Below, in pieces: positions 36,399 to 46,340 of a stretch of DNA of 64,000 bases. Under the pieces are notes generated by a model. That model saw only the letters and a program-made list of their open reading frames with translations. It had not been told where the DNA came from and ran no database searches. Every line of letters begins with the position of its first letter. The stretch's first letter is position 1. The stretch spans positions 17,042 through 81,041 of the forward strand of contig JAJPHP010000025.1 in the NCBI GenBank assembly GCA_021325255.1, given 5' to 3'. The stretch comes from Nitrososphaerota archaeon. GTDB lineage: Archaea; Thermoproteota; Nitrososphaeria; Nitrososphaerales; CADDZS01. Position numbers and translations under genes: made by a program.

Positions 36399-37799
36399 TC
36401 ACTTTGCAGCGGCTTTACCGTATGCCCCATGGCAATGCTTGAACCTGCGCCCGCTGCCACAGGGGCAAGGATCGTTGCGCCCCGCACTTGAGTGCAACTG
36501 ATGTCGAAACCTCGCTTCCTCAGAAGCTAGTATTGACATTATCTCGGCCGGCGCACGGTTGCGTCGGAGTAACTCTGCCATGATTTGCATCGGGCGGGCA
36601 ATGTGATTGAAGAACGCCTTGTATCCGGCGCAGAGGTAATTCAAACCAGGCTCTCCGTCCGGAGTCAGGATGAAGCGATTCTTAGGGCATTCGCCGTTGC
36701 AGGCAAAGCGGACCTCGCATTCTCGACAGTACCTTGGCAGTGTGTCCTTCTTGTTCGACCCGAATTTTCTCTGCCTCTCGGATGCGACGAGTTCAATCAT
36801 ATTCTCCTGTTTGATATTGCCAAGCAAGTACTTGGGCTCCACAAAGTGGTCGCAAGAGTACAGATCTCCGTTGTGCTCCAGGGCAAGTGCGTTACCGCAT
36901 GTTTCAGAGAAGATGCACATTGATTGAGGAGCTCCGACCCAGGAGGCAAGCGCAGCGTCGAACATCTGCACGAATATGCGTCCGACATCTCGATGCACCC
37001 ATTCGTCGAATACGTCAATCAGAAAGTCACCCCATTGCTCGGATTTGACTGAGCGGAATGTGACCTGATTCCCCTCCTGAAAGCCCGTCCGGCCGTCCGA
37101 GTTTATCCTCTCCACCATGGGAATGAACTGGATGTATTTAGCTCCCACCTCGTCCCTGAGGAATCTGTACACATCGAGCGGGTTATCTGCATTGGCGGAG
37201 TTTACAGTTGTTAAAATGTTGTAATCGACATTGTGTTTCTGTAGTAGTCGCAGGCCCCTCATCACATCGTCGAACGTGGGGTTGTCATGCTTGTCCACGC
37301 GGTAGGCATTGTGCATCTCTCTAGGGCCGTCGAGGCTCAGGCCGATCAGGAAGTTGTTTTCGCGGAAGAAAGTGCACCACTCGTCGTTGAGAAGTGTTCC
37401 GTTTGTTTGCATCGTATTCTGAATCGTGGTGTTTGGTTTGTTCAATCTTTTCTCATACTCAACTGCTTTGCGGTAGAACTCGAGCCCCATGAGTGTCGGT
37501 TCCCCTCCCTGCCAAGCGACTGTCACTTCGGGTGTTTGATGAGAGTCGATGAGCTGGGCCAGATAGGCTTGAAGGAGGTCGTCAGACATGCGAAACCTGC
37601 TGTTGGGGTATAGTTCTTCCTTCGAGAGAAAAAAGCAGTACTGGCAATTGAGGTTGCAGATGGCTCCGGTTGGTTTTGCAAGGATGTGATATGATTTAGG
37701 CGCATTCTTTGGGATCTGGGAAAGAACTGGCGACTCGCCAATGACTTCCGAGTTTACAAACTCCATTCTTCTTCGCGTGTCAGGAAAGCTTGGATCCAA
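36399..37799 (-). CDS. Anaerobic sulfatase-maturating radical SAM enzyme with SEC-C tail
   Basis: A 466-residue protein. The radical SAM cluster motif is CNLNCQYC near residue 48; GGEPTLMG follows near residue 99. The SPASM-type auxiliary cluster region holds CGNALALEHNGDLYSCDHF and CRECEVRFACNGECPKNRF. The last 30 residues are a SEC-C zinc motif, NDPCPCGSGRRFKHCHG. Such enzymes oxidise the active-site Cys or Ser of sulfatases to formylglycine. The adjacent sulfatase is only a remnant, so the client must lie elsewhere or the gene is an orphan. Start is TTG, or ATG at 37766. Confidence 0.9.
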   Translation of the reverse strand: MDPSFPDTRRRMEFVNSEVIGESPVLSQIPKNAPKSYHILAKPTGAICNLNCQYCFFLSKEELYPNSRFRMSDDLLQAYLAQLIDSHQTPEVTVAWQGGEPTLMGLEFYRKAVEYEKRLNKPNTTIQNTMQTNGTLLNDEWCTFFRENNFLIGLSLDGPREMHNAYRVDKHDNPTFDDVMRGLRLLQKHNVDYNILTTVNSANADNPLDVYRFLRDEVGAKYIQFIPMVERINSDGRTGFQEGNQVTFRSVKSEQWGDFLIDVFDEWVHRDVGRIFVQMFDAALASWVGAPQSMCIFSETCGNALALEHNGDLYSCDHFVEPKYLLGNIKQENMIELVASERQRKFGSNKKDTLPRYCRECEVRFACNGECPKNRFILTPDGEPGLNYLCAGYKAFFNHIARPMQIMAELLRRNRAPAEIMSILASEEARFRHQLHSSAGRNDPCPCGSGRRFKHCHGAYGKAAAK

Positions 37800-38033
37800 A
37801 TCTGGCCCTTGCGCCTTCTCCTTTCACTCATCCCATATCGGATAGCCCTTAAGAAAATAGTGTGAGTTTTCTCTTGATATAACTGATCAGAAAATGGTTG
37901 CTTTGAAGACTCGTTCAAATTAGCGAAAGGACAAGTTTTTCCGCTTGCTCAAAGCTGGACCAGTGATGACTCGGTAGAGTTTCACTATTACTAATAATTA
38001 GGCGGAATTCAGGTTTGTCGTAACACCTGTGAC

Positions 38034-38708
38034 TTAGCTTTTCACGCCGATCGGCTGTATGTAGATTGGCCTTTCATTTCTTGCAACGCCTAGAACTCTT
38101 CTAACGTCGTTGTCCCGAAAGGCTCCCATCGCGACAGAACCAAGGCCTAGTGCTGCGGCCTGGAGGAATATGTTCTCTGAAATGTGTCCAGATTCTTGAA
38201 AGACGTACTGCACGCCTCGCTCCCCATACTTCGCCGTGGTCCTCTCAAAGATGCCAATAATTACAATGTTCGACGCTGCCATTCCCACTGATTCTTGATC
38301 ACTTGCAGCTCTTTGCAGATCTTGCGAAAAGTCTCCTTCCTTTAACAGAGTGATTGCGTGATTTTGATAATCGTAGCGATAAATCCCAGCAAGGAGACCT
38401 TCAACTCCGCGGGTTCTTGCGACAACGTAGATCTCCATCGGATACAGTGCTCCAGCAGATGGTGCACTCCGCATGCCATCGTGAGTCACTCCTTGGGCGG
38501 CCCATAGAATTTGGGAGAGTTGTTTAAGGTTGATGGGATTCGCTGAGTACTGTCTGAAAGATTCCCGGGAAGATATCGCCTCTTCGAGAGAAACTGCTCC
38601 TTTTGTCATCGGTCTCGGGAGCTTGATTTGCAGCACCTTCTTGGCCCCGGAACTTGTCGCTTTCTCGTTCTCCGTGTCTGCTCCACCCGCCTCACGTTTT
38701 GAATCCAA
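38034..38708 (-). CDS. SagB-type FMN nitroreductase-like oxidoreductase
   Basis: A 224-residue protein from TTG. The flavin fold has SLEEAISSRESFRQYSANP near residue 40, ILWAAQGVTHDGMRSAPSAGALYPMEIYVV near residue 68 and the later FQESGHISENIFLQAAALGLGSVAMG. This is the SagB/ThcOx type, related to azoline oxidases of peptide modification but also found alone as general oxidoreductases. No precursor peptide or cyclodehydratase is seen nearby. Confidence 0.85.
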   Translation of the reverse strand: MDSKREAGGADTENEKATSSGAKKVLQIKLPRPMTKGAVSLEEAISSRESFRQYSANPINLKQLSQILWAAQGVTHDGMRSAPSAGALYPMEIYVVARTRGVEGLLAGIYRYDYQNHAITLLKEGDFSQDLQRAASDQESVGMAASNIVIIGIFERTTAKYGERGVQYVFQESGHISENIFLQAAALGLGSVAMGAFRDNDVRRVLGVARNERPIYIQPIGVKS

Positions 38709-38764
38709 TGTGCAAGCGCAATCAAAGGACGGGACAAAATTAACAAATGTAGTAATTTACGAAT

Positions 38765-39644
38765 CTACAAACGAGCCATCAGAGGAAGCCTAGTGAGTTG
38801 GGCACTGACTTTCCAGAGGCGCGCCCTAGTCTCTTCATCATGTGAAAGCCTTGATGAGCTAATCAAGTGACAATTTGCGAAATACTTGCCGCTGACCTTG
38901 TCGACTTCGGGTGAGGACGCGAGATAGATCACAGTTCTTGCCCCTTTCTCTGGGCTAGCAAAAAACAGCTTCACAAAAGAGAAGCCCCAGCCTGCCAGTC
39001 CAGAGTTTCCATGCCCCAAATTTGTCCTAATGGCTCCAGGATGGACAGCGTTGACCGTTACTCCAGTACTTTCTAATCTACTAGCAAGTTCATAGGTGAA
39101 CATCAATTCGGCTAACTTGGAGTTGCTGTAGGCGGCCCATCCGCCGAATCTCTTGTCGCCATTGAGGTCGTCGAAGTCAATTCTTCCGCCACTTTCGGTG
39201 GTGGAAGCAATGTTGACGACTCGCGAGGGAGCGCCAGACAACAGGACATCAAACAACAGGTTGGTCAACAGAAACATGGACAGATAGTTGACCGCGAATG
39301 TGGTTTCTATCCCATCCACCGCCTTTGTATGCTTTGAGGAATACTCCGGCGTCGTTCACCAGCACGTGAAGCTTCTTGAATCTGGCCTCGAACTCGTTTG
39401 CGAGTCTGCGTACTGATTCTTGCGAAGACATGTCTGCATTAAGAAGATAGACCGAATCATTGCCGCTTATTCTCTTGATCTCGTTCAGCACGGCCTCTCC
39501 TTTTGCTTGATTGCGTGCTACCATGACTATCGTGGCACCCAGTTTCGCAAGACCAATTGTCGTCGCTTTTCCTATTCCAGAAGTGGCTCCAGTGATGAGG
39601 CAGGTCCTTCCTACCATCGGGCTGGAGGATTCAGGTTGTGACAT
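38765..39644 (-). pseudogene. Short-chain dehydrogenase split by a frameshift
   Basis: Two overlapping frames make one SDR. The first (from 39644) has the cofactor motif TGATSGIGKAT near residue 20 and ends its match at LHVLVNDAGVFLKAY. The second, shifted by one base near 39325, resumes at VDGIETTFAVNYLSMFLLTNLL and holds the catalytic YSNSK with Ser upstream (NIAST). Together they give a normal SDR length of about 290 residues, resembling retinol dehydrogenase-like bacterial enzymes. A one-base insertion in KAYK-GG is the simplest lesion. Confidence 0.8.
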
Positions 39645-40278
39645 ATTGGGTCATTCTTTAGTCGAATCTGGCTCCAAGGGAGAGATCTTGAAACTGATTT
39701 CTCGAAGTACTGCTAAGAGTCTAGAAGGGTCACCGCTTATAAAAAAGGCAGGTACGATTCTCATCCGTGATAATATCACAGCTTTCGCAAATTGCTCAAA
39801 ACCTGAAGTTTGCACGTTAGTGTGCAGCAGTTTGTAATTGCCTCTCGTGCATTTTGTGTAGGCACATATCTACACAATTTTGGCCTTATCGTTGTCTCTT
39901 AGGATATATCGTAAAAAGAAAGATAAAATTCTCTTAGGTGATTCGGATCGATACATCCTTGCACCGTGAAGAGTAAATGATAATCTTTCAACATTTGCCT
40001 CTGATTTTGATTGTTTGGTCGAAGAACGTAGACCAAACTTGGCGTAATGCAAGAAAATCATTGGGAATAATATTGTAACCTGCTCTAAGAAGGATCGCGA
40101 ACTATGCTGGAGGAGGTATTATTTTGTCTACCGCGCCTTTGCGCACACTGTAATGTGATTAAAACAATTCTTTGGCGGAGATCGTCATGGAAGATTTGTG
40201 AATCGCAAAGCGCAGACTTAAGTATGATGTAAGTAAGAAAATTAAATTTCATGTTGATTAAACCACTCATTTCGGAAG
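39645..40278. other. Intergenic gap of about 630 bases
   Basis: A/T-rich. It contains one good hairpin, TTGTGTAG/CTACACAA at 39854-39877 with an eight-base loop. No gene with convincing composition is seen. Confidence 0.35.
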
Positions 40279-40311
40279 TTGTCTATTGCGAGAGAGGTAA
40301 TTCCAGGGGCG

Positions 40312-40542
40312 ATGAGCAGAGTCGAGATGATTTCGCCTTCCGAGCTCAGTGCGATTAGCGTTTCCATTATGACCACCGCATTGCGAACGCTGAATGTGAA
40401 AAAACCTGACTACAAGCCATGCTTCAAATGTGCAAGGCATCCGAACTATCCAACGCTCCCGGCCGTAACTCTTCATCGTGGAGGAGTGTGTGTTATTTGC
40501 AGGACTTCGAGTACCTTCTTCACCTCTAACCTGCGAGAGTAG
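40312..40542 (+). CDS. Small CxxC protein, tentative
   Basis: From ATG 40312 (MSRVEMISPSEL) a 76-residue frame contains CFKC and CVIC separated by a 23-residue loop, a possible zinc ribbon. An in-frame TTG at 40279 is also possible. No family is recognised, and the opposite strand is also open, so it may be chance. Confidence 0.3.
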   Translation: MSRVEMISPSELSAISVSIMTTALRTLNVKKPDYKPCFKCARHPNYPTLPAVTLHRGGVCVICRTSSTFFTSNLRE

Positions 40543-40609
40543 GAAGCGGGGTTTCGGTGTATAGTTTCAGAAATTTTCGCTAAAGCTCTTGTTTTCGACA
40601 TCGTGTAGC

Positions 40610-41356
40610 TTACAACCTCATCCTTCTGATTGCAAGCGTGCCACAGTATACTAAAACAAGAGCGAACGAGCCGAGCACCAAAAGGTCTGCAAACAGACCA
40701 AATCTGTAGACTCCGAGCATTAGGCCTCTGAGTGCGTCCACTCCATACGTTACGGGGTTCGCCAGAGTAACCGCCGATAGCCAGGCGGGCAGGTTACTCA
40801 ACGGAAAGAGTGCTCCGGAGAAGAAGAAGAGGGGAAAAGTCACAAACCCGCTTATCAGGCCAAACCCCTCCGGCGATTCCATGAAGCTGCCGATGATAAG
40901 ACCGATGCTCGTAAGTCCAACAACCAGCATGAAGAGAAAGAGATAGACCAGAAAGAAATCAAGCCCGAAAGGAATTCCGAAGATTGGCGAGAGAATGATT
41001 ATTATCGTCGCCTGGATGATGCCGTCTGTCGCCCCTCCGAGGACCTTACCCATGAATGCGGTGGCTCTGCTGATTGGGGCAACGAGAACTTCTTTGAGGA
41101 AATCGAGCCTCTTGTCCCAAACTATGCTGGCGCCATAAAACACAGAGGAAAATATCATCGTCATCGCGATGATGCCAGGAAAAATGTATGCCTGGTAGTT
41201 TATGTTTCCCACGTTGAACTCAGACCCCATCCCTGTTCCGAAGACAAATAACCAGAGGATGGGACTGATGGCGGAAGAGATAATCCTCGAATGCTCCCTG
41301 AGGTAGACCTTGAATTCTCTCTCCCAAAGGGCATACAATCCCATGAGTTCGCTCAA
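40610..41356 (-). CDS. ABC-2 type transporter permease
   Basis: A 248-residue protein from TTG with six hydrophobic segments. It begins with the amphipathic WEREFKVYLREHSRIISSAISPILWLFVFG and contains MTMIFSSVFYGASIVWDKRLDFLKEVLVAP, typical of DrrB-like exporters. It lies 13 bases after its ATPase and should export lipids, drugs or similar compounds; the substrate is not known. Confidence 0.9.
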   Translation of the reverse strand: MSELMGLYALWEREFKVYLREHSRIISSAISPILWLFVFGTGMGSEFNVGNINYQAYIFPGIIAMTMIFSSVFYGASIVWDKRLDFLKEVLVAPISRATAFMGKVLGGATDGIIQATIIIILSPIFGIPFGLDFFLVYLFLFMLVVGLTSIGLIIGSFMESPEGFGLISGFVTFPLFFFSGALFPLSNLPAWLSAVTLANPVTYGVDALRGLMLGVYRFGLFADLLVLGSFALVLVYCGTLAIRRMRL

Positions 41357-41369
41357 ATCGATTCACCTG

Positions 41370-42467
41370 CTACCATTCTTTCTTCACCATCTCCTGTTCT
41401 CTGTACTCCCTTCCGGTATAATGCAGAAAGACATCGCTGAGCGAAGGCGGACGTAGCTCGACCGTGTCCACCTTCCCGATGACAGCGAGAATTTCTTGGA
41501 TGTGAGAACTAGCGTCCAAGACTGTTAGTGACACCAGCCTGTCGTGCACGTCGACCTTTCTGATGTAGGGCAGAACGTCAACCGCGCTCAGATTCGGACT
41601 GCTCATCTGCAATCGAATCACGTCGCCTCCAAGCGCACGCTTTAGGTTCTCAGGAGTGTCAAGTGCAACTATCTTGCCGTGATCAATGATTGCAATCCTA
41701 TCGCAGAGTCTGTCGGCTTCATCCATATAGTGCGTGGTAAGAATTACTGAAATCTTCAGCTCAACCACAAGCCTCTCGATATAATCCCAGATGTGCTCCC
41801 TTGTCTGTGGGTCCAGTCCAAGCGTAGGCTCGTCAAGAAAGAGGACACGAGGTCTGTGCAGTAGGCCTCGGGCAATCTCAAGGCGCCTTCTCATTCCTCC
41901 GGAGTAGTGTTTGACGAGGTCGTCCTTTCTGCCAGTCAGATCAGCTAGGTTGAGGGCTTCATCTATCCGGTCTTTTCGGATTTCGCTTGGAACCCCGTAC
42001 ATGAAAGCATGGAGTTTCAGGTTTTCATATCCTGTGAGAAGCTCGTCAGAACTTGGCTCCTGGAAAACAATCCCAATTCTTTTCCTGACCTTGCTGGGCT
42101 GTCTTCCAACTTCGTAACCGTCAATTTTTGCGGTACCTGCAGTTGGTTTCAGCAGCGTCGCCAGAATATGCAAAGTGGTAGTCTTGCCGGCTCCATTAGG
42201 GCCAAGGAGTCCAAAGATTTCACCCTCGCTTATGGCGAAACTGATTCCGTCGACTGCCCTTACATCCCGATTGTAAATCTTTGAGAGATTCTCAATGACT
42301 ACCACGCCTTGTTGTGGCACCACTTCCTCCTCGACCGAAACCGGGATCAATTTCGGAGCAAGACCAGATAATCTGATCCTTCCGCGGACACTTAAACAGC
42401 GGTCACGATTCTCAAATCTGATAATTGCACGCGAATTATTGAAGGAGTAGACATGCAAATCATTCAA
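41370..42467 (-). CDS. ABC transporter ATPase, DrrA-like
   Basis: A 365-residue protein. Walker A is GLLGPNGAGKTTTLHIL near residue 86; the signature is HYSGGMRRRLEIARGLL; Walker B is VLFLDEPTLGLDPQTREH. The last 80 residues are the DrrA-type C-terminal domain. The first 50 residues from TTG are atypical, and the true start may be nearer VVVIENLSKIYN. It forms an exporter with the downstream permease. Confidence 0.92.
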   Translation of the reverse strand: MNDLHVYSFNNSRAIIRFENRDRCLSVRGRIRLSGLAPKLIPVSVEEEVVPQQGVVVIENLSKIYNRDVRAVDGISFAISEGEIFGLLGPNGAGKTTTLHILATLLKPTAGTAKIDGYEVGRQPSKVRKRIGIVFQEPSSDELLTGYENLKLHAFMYGVPSEIRKDRIDEALNLADLTGRKDDLVKHYSGGMRRRLEIARGLLHRPRVLFLDEPTLGLDPQTREHIWDYIERLVVELKISVILTTHYMDEADRLCDRIAIIDHGKIVALDTPENLKRALGGDVIRLQMSSPNLSAVDVLPYIRKVDVHDRLVSLTVLDASSHIQEILAVIGKVDTVELRPPSLSDVFLHYTGREYREQEMVKKEW

Positions 42468-42648
42468 TGAGGGCCTTCGCGGGGCTTTTCCCTTTCAGGT
42501 AATAATTGTCAATGCTGATGCCACTTTCGAGCCTCACTTTTAGTTGCGACGTTTCGAAATGTCACAATGCGATTGTAAGTCATATCACTAACTTACAGTG
42601 TGGTTAATAGTCGCTTAATGGGAATGGTATCCTCGTTAAAGTGGAAAA

Positions 42649-43350
42649 ATGACTACACTAACAGAGCTGGCTCTTTATGCAGGGTTGATTGGCGCGGGAA
42701 TTGTTGGCGTATGGATGTTGATAGGTGCATTTAGAGTGAGAGGAATTGAAACTCCCAAGTACATAACCTTGGAGAGGAAGAAAGGCGGTTATGAGATCTG
42801 AGAGTACGAACCCTACGTTGTCACTGAGACAACTGTTTCCGGATCGTACAGCGAGGCAATGAACAGAGGATTCAGGATAATTGCCGACTATATCTTTGGG
42901 AACAATGCCCGAGTGGGATCTTCTCAACTTCAGGGAGTCGTTTCATCAATCGGAAACTTGGAAACCATAGAGGCTGGAGGAGAAGGTGCCTCGGAAAAGA
43001 TTGCAATGACTGCTCCTGTTCTTTCCGAGAAAAGAGATGCTAACGACAGTGAAAAAGACAGGTACAATATCTCTTTTGTAATGCCGTCGAAATACTCCAT
43101 TGAAGCGTTGCCCGTTCCTAGAGATGAACGAGTTCGGCTCCGTGAGGTAAAGAAGCGAATCTCAGCGGCGGTTCGTTTCTCCGGTTATGCCACCGAAGAT
43201 CAAGTGCAAACCAAGTATCGGCAATTAAGGCAGATGCTTGCGGAGGACGAGGTGAGCGTGCATCCCGGCTATCAGGTCGCACAGTACAATCCTCCCTGGA
43301 CGCCCCCGTTCATGAGAAGGAATGAGGTCTTGATTGATGTAGCATCTTGA
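42649..43350 (+). pseudogene. SOUL heme-binding family gene with internal TGA
   Basis: The frame starts with a membrane segment (MTTLTELALYAGLIGAGIVG) and reaches KKGGYEI, where TGA at 42799-42801 replaces the Arg codon usual in YEIREYEPY. It continues with EYEPYVVTETTVSGSY, then KIAMTAPVLSEK and FVMPSKYSIEALPVP, all SOUL marks. A single CGA-to-TGA change explains it. The intact product would be about 233 residues. Confidence 0.85.
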
Positions 43351-43356
43351 TTAGAG

Positions 43357-44174
43357 TCATTTGATGTGCGCTATGTACCTCTCTGCGGATTTCTCTACTC
43401 TTTCGCGCGCATTGCCAAGAATCTGCCTCCCTTCAAATGCGCCGTAGACCCTGTCAAATTCGTATTTGCTTATCCGGTTCCAGATCTGCCTTATCTTCGA
43501 CTCTGGGAGGGGAATCAGATTTGGATAGCTGTACATGAAACTCGCCCAGCTGCGATCAGGCACGACCTGAATTATGTCGCCCGAAAGAACGACGCCTTTT
43601 CCACTTGCCCCGTCTCCCCAATGAAGGACCGTTCCTCCCTCAAAGTGTCCTCCGAGATTGACAAGTCTTATTCCGCGCGTCGGAGAAATGGATTCACCGA
43701 TCCAGAAGTTGATACTCTCAAAAGGATAGACGATGTGCTTGCGATCAAGCTCGTGAAGATAGATTGGTATGCCTCCAAAGGAATTGCTCCACTCCACCAT
43801 CGAAGAGTAATAGTGAGGATGGGAAATTGCAATCATCTTCAGGCCGCCCAGATCTCGAATTGCACGAGTAATTTCTTCGTCAATGTATGGGAGACAGTCC
43901 CAGAGCACGTTCCCCCAGGAGTCCTGATCAGGAAGGCGCGCTGACCTATAGCGAATTCTGGGTCTGTAATTATTGAATAGAGGTTGCCAGCTTCCTCCTC
44001 CACCTGCCGGATGACGTTCCTGTAGCCGCTGGTCTTCATTTTCTCTATTGTAGTCCATTGTTGACCATTCCACCCGACATACTGCCTTTCATCCAGACAA
44101 ATCGGGCAGGCGTCTGGAGCAGTTGAACTATCTGGATACTGTGTTCCGCATGTAACGCACACGAATTTGGTCAA
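43357..44174 (-). pseudogene. Rubredoxin-like/MBL-fold hydrolase split by a frameshift
   Basis: The first frame (from TTG 44174) has a rubredoxin-like zinc site (CVTCGTQYPD and CPICLDERQ) and runs into RAFLIRTPGG. The second frame resumes GNVLWDCLPYIDEEITRAI, then AISHPHYYSSMVEWS, GGHFEGGTVLHW and LSGDIIQVVP, a divergent metallo-beta-lactamase pattern. The break lies at a run of five G on the coding strand (43915-43921 area). One more G would restore the frame. The full protein would be about 272 residues. Confidence 0.8.
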
Positions 44175-44375
44175 TTAGTCGTCGACCCCTTCCCCCTATC
44201 TTCTCGGACGATAAGCGATCATTCTGAGATAAACATACACTCTCTCCTTCTCAGGGAAAAAGGACGGACTCGATGATGTTGGTAGAAATGGCTCGAGAAT
44301 GAAGAGAGGCTTCCCATCCTCGCTTTCTACCCTCGTAAAGGATTTTACACAGGCCGGCCGCACCGACTGATTGGA

Positions 44376-46340
44376 ATGTCCACCCGGACCGAGCGCAGGC
44401 TCGCCGCCATAATGTTCACGGATGTTGTCGGGTACACCTCCTTCACCGAGGCGAACGAGGCCCAGGCACTCGTTGCGCTGGAGGAGCACCGTACACTCAT
44501 GCGGTCGATCTTCCCGAATTTCAACGGGAAGGAGGTCAAGACGATAGGTGATGCCTTTCTCGTAGAGTTTTCAAGCGCCCTTGAAGCGGTCAACTGCTCG
44601 GTGGAGATTCAGAAGAGATTGCGCGAGAAGAATAAACGTCTCTCCGAATCAAAGAGGCTGGTAATCCGCATAGGCGTGCACCTGGGAGATGTGGTAAAGA
44701 GCCAGGGGGACATACTCGGAGATGCTGTCAACGTTTCCTCTCGCATCGAACCACTGGCTGAACCGGGCGGGGTCTGCATCTCAGGGCAGGTCTATGACCA
44801 AGTAAGAAACAAGCTCACCCTCTCGCTTGAGAAACTTGAACCGAAAACACTGAAGAATGTCAGGTTCCCGATTGACGTTTACAGGATAGTCATGCCCTGG
44901 GAAGCCGAGGCGAGAGAAGGAACCGCGATCAACCTAGACAGGAGGAGGATCGCAGTTCTCCCCTTGAGGAACATGAGCCCGGACCCAAATGATGAGTACT
45001 TCGCGGACGGCATGACTGAGGAGCTGATCACATCACTCTCGGCAATCAAAGAGTTCACAGTGATAGCACGCACGTCAGTGATGCAGTACAAGGGAACGAC
45101 TAAGCGAATAGACGAGATCGGACGCGATCTCAAGGCCGGCACGCTGATTGAGGGAAGCGTGAGAAAAGCAGGCAGCAGGATCAGAATCACGGTACAACTG
45201 ATTGATGCACGTAACGAGGGCCACATCTGGGCACAGAACTACGACAAGCAGCTTGATGACGTTTTCGCAATACAGAGCGAGGTCGCACAGAAGGTGGCAG
45301 ACGCCCTAAAGATTCAGCTTGGTGAGTCAGATGTCAGGAAGATTGAAAGGGGCGCGACGAGGAACCCAGAGGCATACAACCTCTATCTGAAGGGGATGTT
45401 CTTCTGGAACAAGAGGAGTGCTGAAGCCATCCGAAAGGCTATTGATTTCTTAGAAGATGCCGTGAAACTCGATCTGAAATTTGCACTCGGATACGCAGGA
45501 ATTGCCCAATGTTACAACGTGATAGCTGCAAATCATCTGGACGAGCCGGAACCGAGTTATCGAAAAGCGAAAGAGTACTCACTGCGCGCCCTCTCTTTGG
45601 ATGATGAACTGGCTGAAGCGCACGCCGTACTCGCTGGAGTGTACGGCACGCTTGACAGGGATCCTCAAAAGTCCGAGGCGCAATTTCGAAGAGCAATCGA
45701 ACTCAACCCAAACTACGCCACCGCTCACCAGTGGTATTCCCAGCTCTTATCATGGATGGGTCGAATTGAAGAATCTGAGAGAGAAATCACGAAGGCGCTA
45801 GAATTAAACCCGCTTTCTCTAATCATCAACACGAACTACGGTGACCACCTCTATTACAAGAGAAAGTTTGATCTTGCCATCGCTCAGTTTCGAAAGACTA
45901 TCGACATGGACCCAAGCTTCGCTCCCGCATACCATAGCCTACTTCAGGCGTATATTACTACATCTAGATTCCCTGAAGCGCTCGAGATACTGGACGCCGT
46001 AGCCAGATTGGGTAGCCCAGCAGAAGTCAAGCTCGGGAGAGCCTACGCATACTCAGCTATGAAAAGGAAGGAAGAGACCCACGAACTACTCACCGAAATC
46101 CAACATCAGGGTGTCGAACAGAAGGAGCTTAGCCCTTACATAATTGCGCTCATTCACTTTCAATTGGGAGAGAAAGACGAAGGATTTGAGTGGCTCGAAA
46201 GAGCGTTCAAGGATTATGACCGCACGATCAACAATATTACTGTGGATTATGAGCTTGACGGTTTGAGATCCGACCCTCGTTACATCTCGCTTCTTGAAAG
46301 ATTGGGTCTAGCGAGATATTTTCAGGATAGAGAAAGCTAA
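44376..46340 (+). CDS. Class III adenylate/guanylate cyclase with TolB-like and TPR domains
   Basis: A 654-residue protein. The cyclase domain (residues 1-165) has the metal Asp in MFTDVVGYTSFT, the second Asp and substrate Lys in VKTIGDAFLVEF, and the transition-state Asn/Arg in GDAVNVSSRIEPLA. A FlgO/TolB-N-like segment follows (RRIAVLPLRNMSPDPNDEYFADGMTEELI). About eight TPRs fill residues 330-640. No membrane segment is seen, so it should be cytosolic. The domain order is common in bacteria such as rhizobia and rare in archaea, suggesting transfer. Confidence 0.92.
   Translation: MSTRTERRLAAIMFTDVVGYTSFTEANEAQALVALEEHRTLMRSIFPNFNGKEVKTIGDAFLVEFSSALEAVNCSVEIQKRLREKNKRLSESKRLVIRIGVHLGDVVKSQGDILGDAVNVSSRIEPLAEPGGVCISGQVYDQVRNKLTLSLEKLEPKTLKNVRFPIDVYRIVMPWEAEAREGTAINLDRRRIAVLPLRNMSPDPNDEYFADGMTEELITSLSAIKEFTVIARTSVMQYKGTTKRIDEIGRDLKAGTLIEGSVRKAGSRIRITVQLIDARNEGHIWAQNYDKQLDDVFAIQSEVAQKVADALKIQLGESDVRKIERGATRNPEAYNLYLKGMFFWNKRSAEAIRKAIDFLEDAVKLDLKFALGYAGIAQCYNVIAANHLDEPEPSYRKAKEYSLRALSLDDELAEAHAVLAGVYGTLDRDPQKSEAQFRRAIELNPNYATAHQWYSQLLSWMGRIEESEREITKALELNPLSLIINTNYGDHLYYKRKFDLAIAQFRKTIDMDPSFAPAYHSLLQAYITTSRFPEALEILDAVARLGSPAEVKLGRAYAYSAMKRKEETHELLTEIQHQGVEQKELSPYIIALIHFQLGEKDEGFEWLERAFKDYDRTINNITVDYELDGLRSDPRYISLLERLGLARYFQDRES

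Noticed and set aside
36399..38708. RiPP biosynthesis cluster (radical SAM plus SagB-like enzyme)
   Set aside because: The radical SAM protein is a sulfatase maturase by sequence and sits beside a sulfatase remnant. No precursor peptide, YcaO or peptidase is nearby.
35048..43350. Pyrrolysine or selenocysteine recoding at the TAG and TGA codons
   Set aside because: A third gene in the same region is cut by TAA and two others by frameshifts. No recoding machinery is seen, and the SOUL TGA replaces an Arg. General decay explains all cases.
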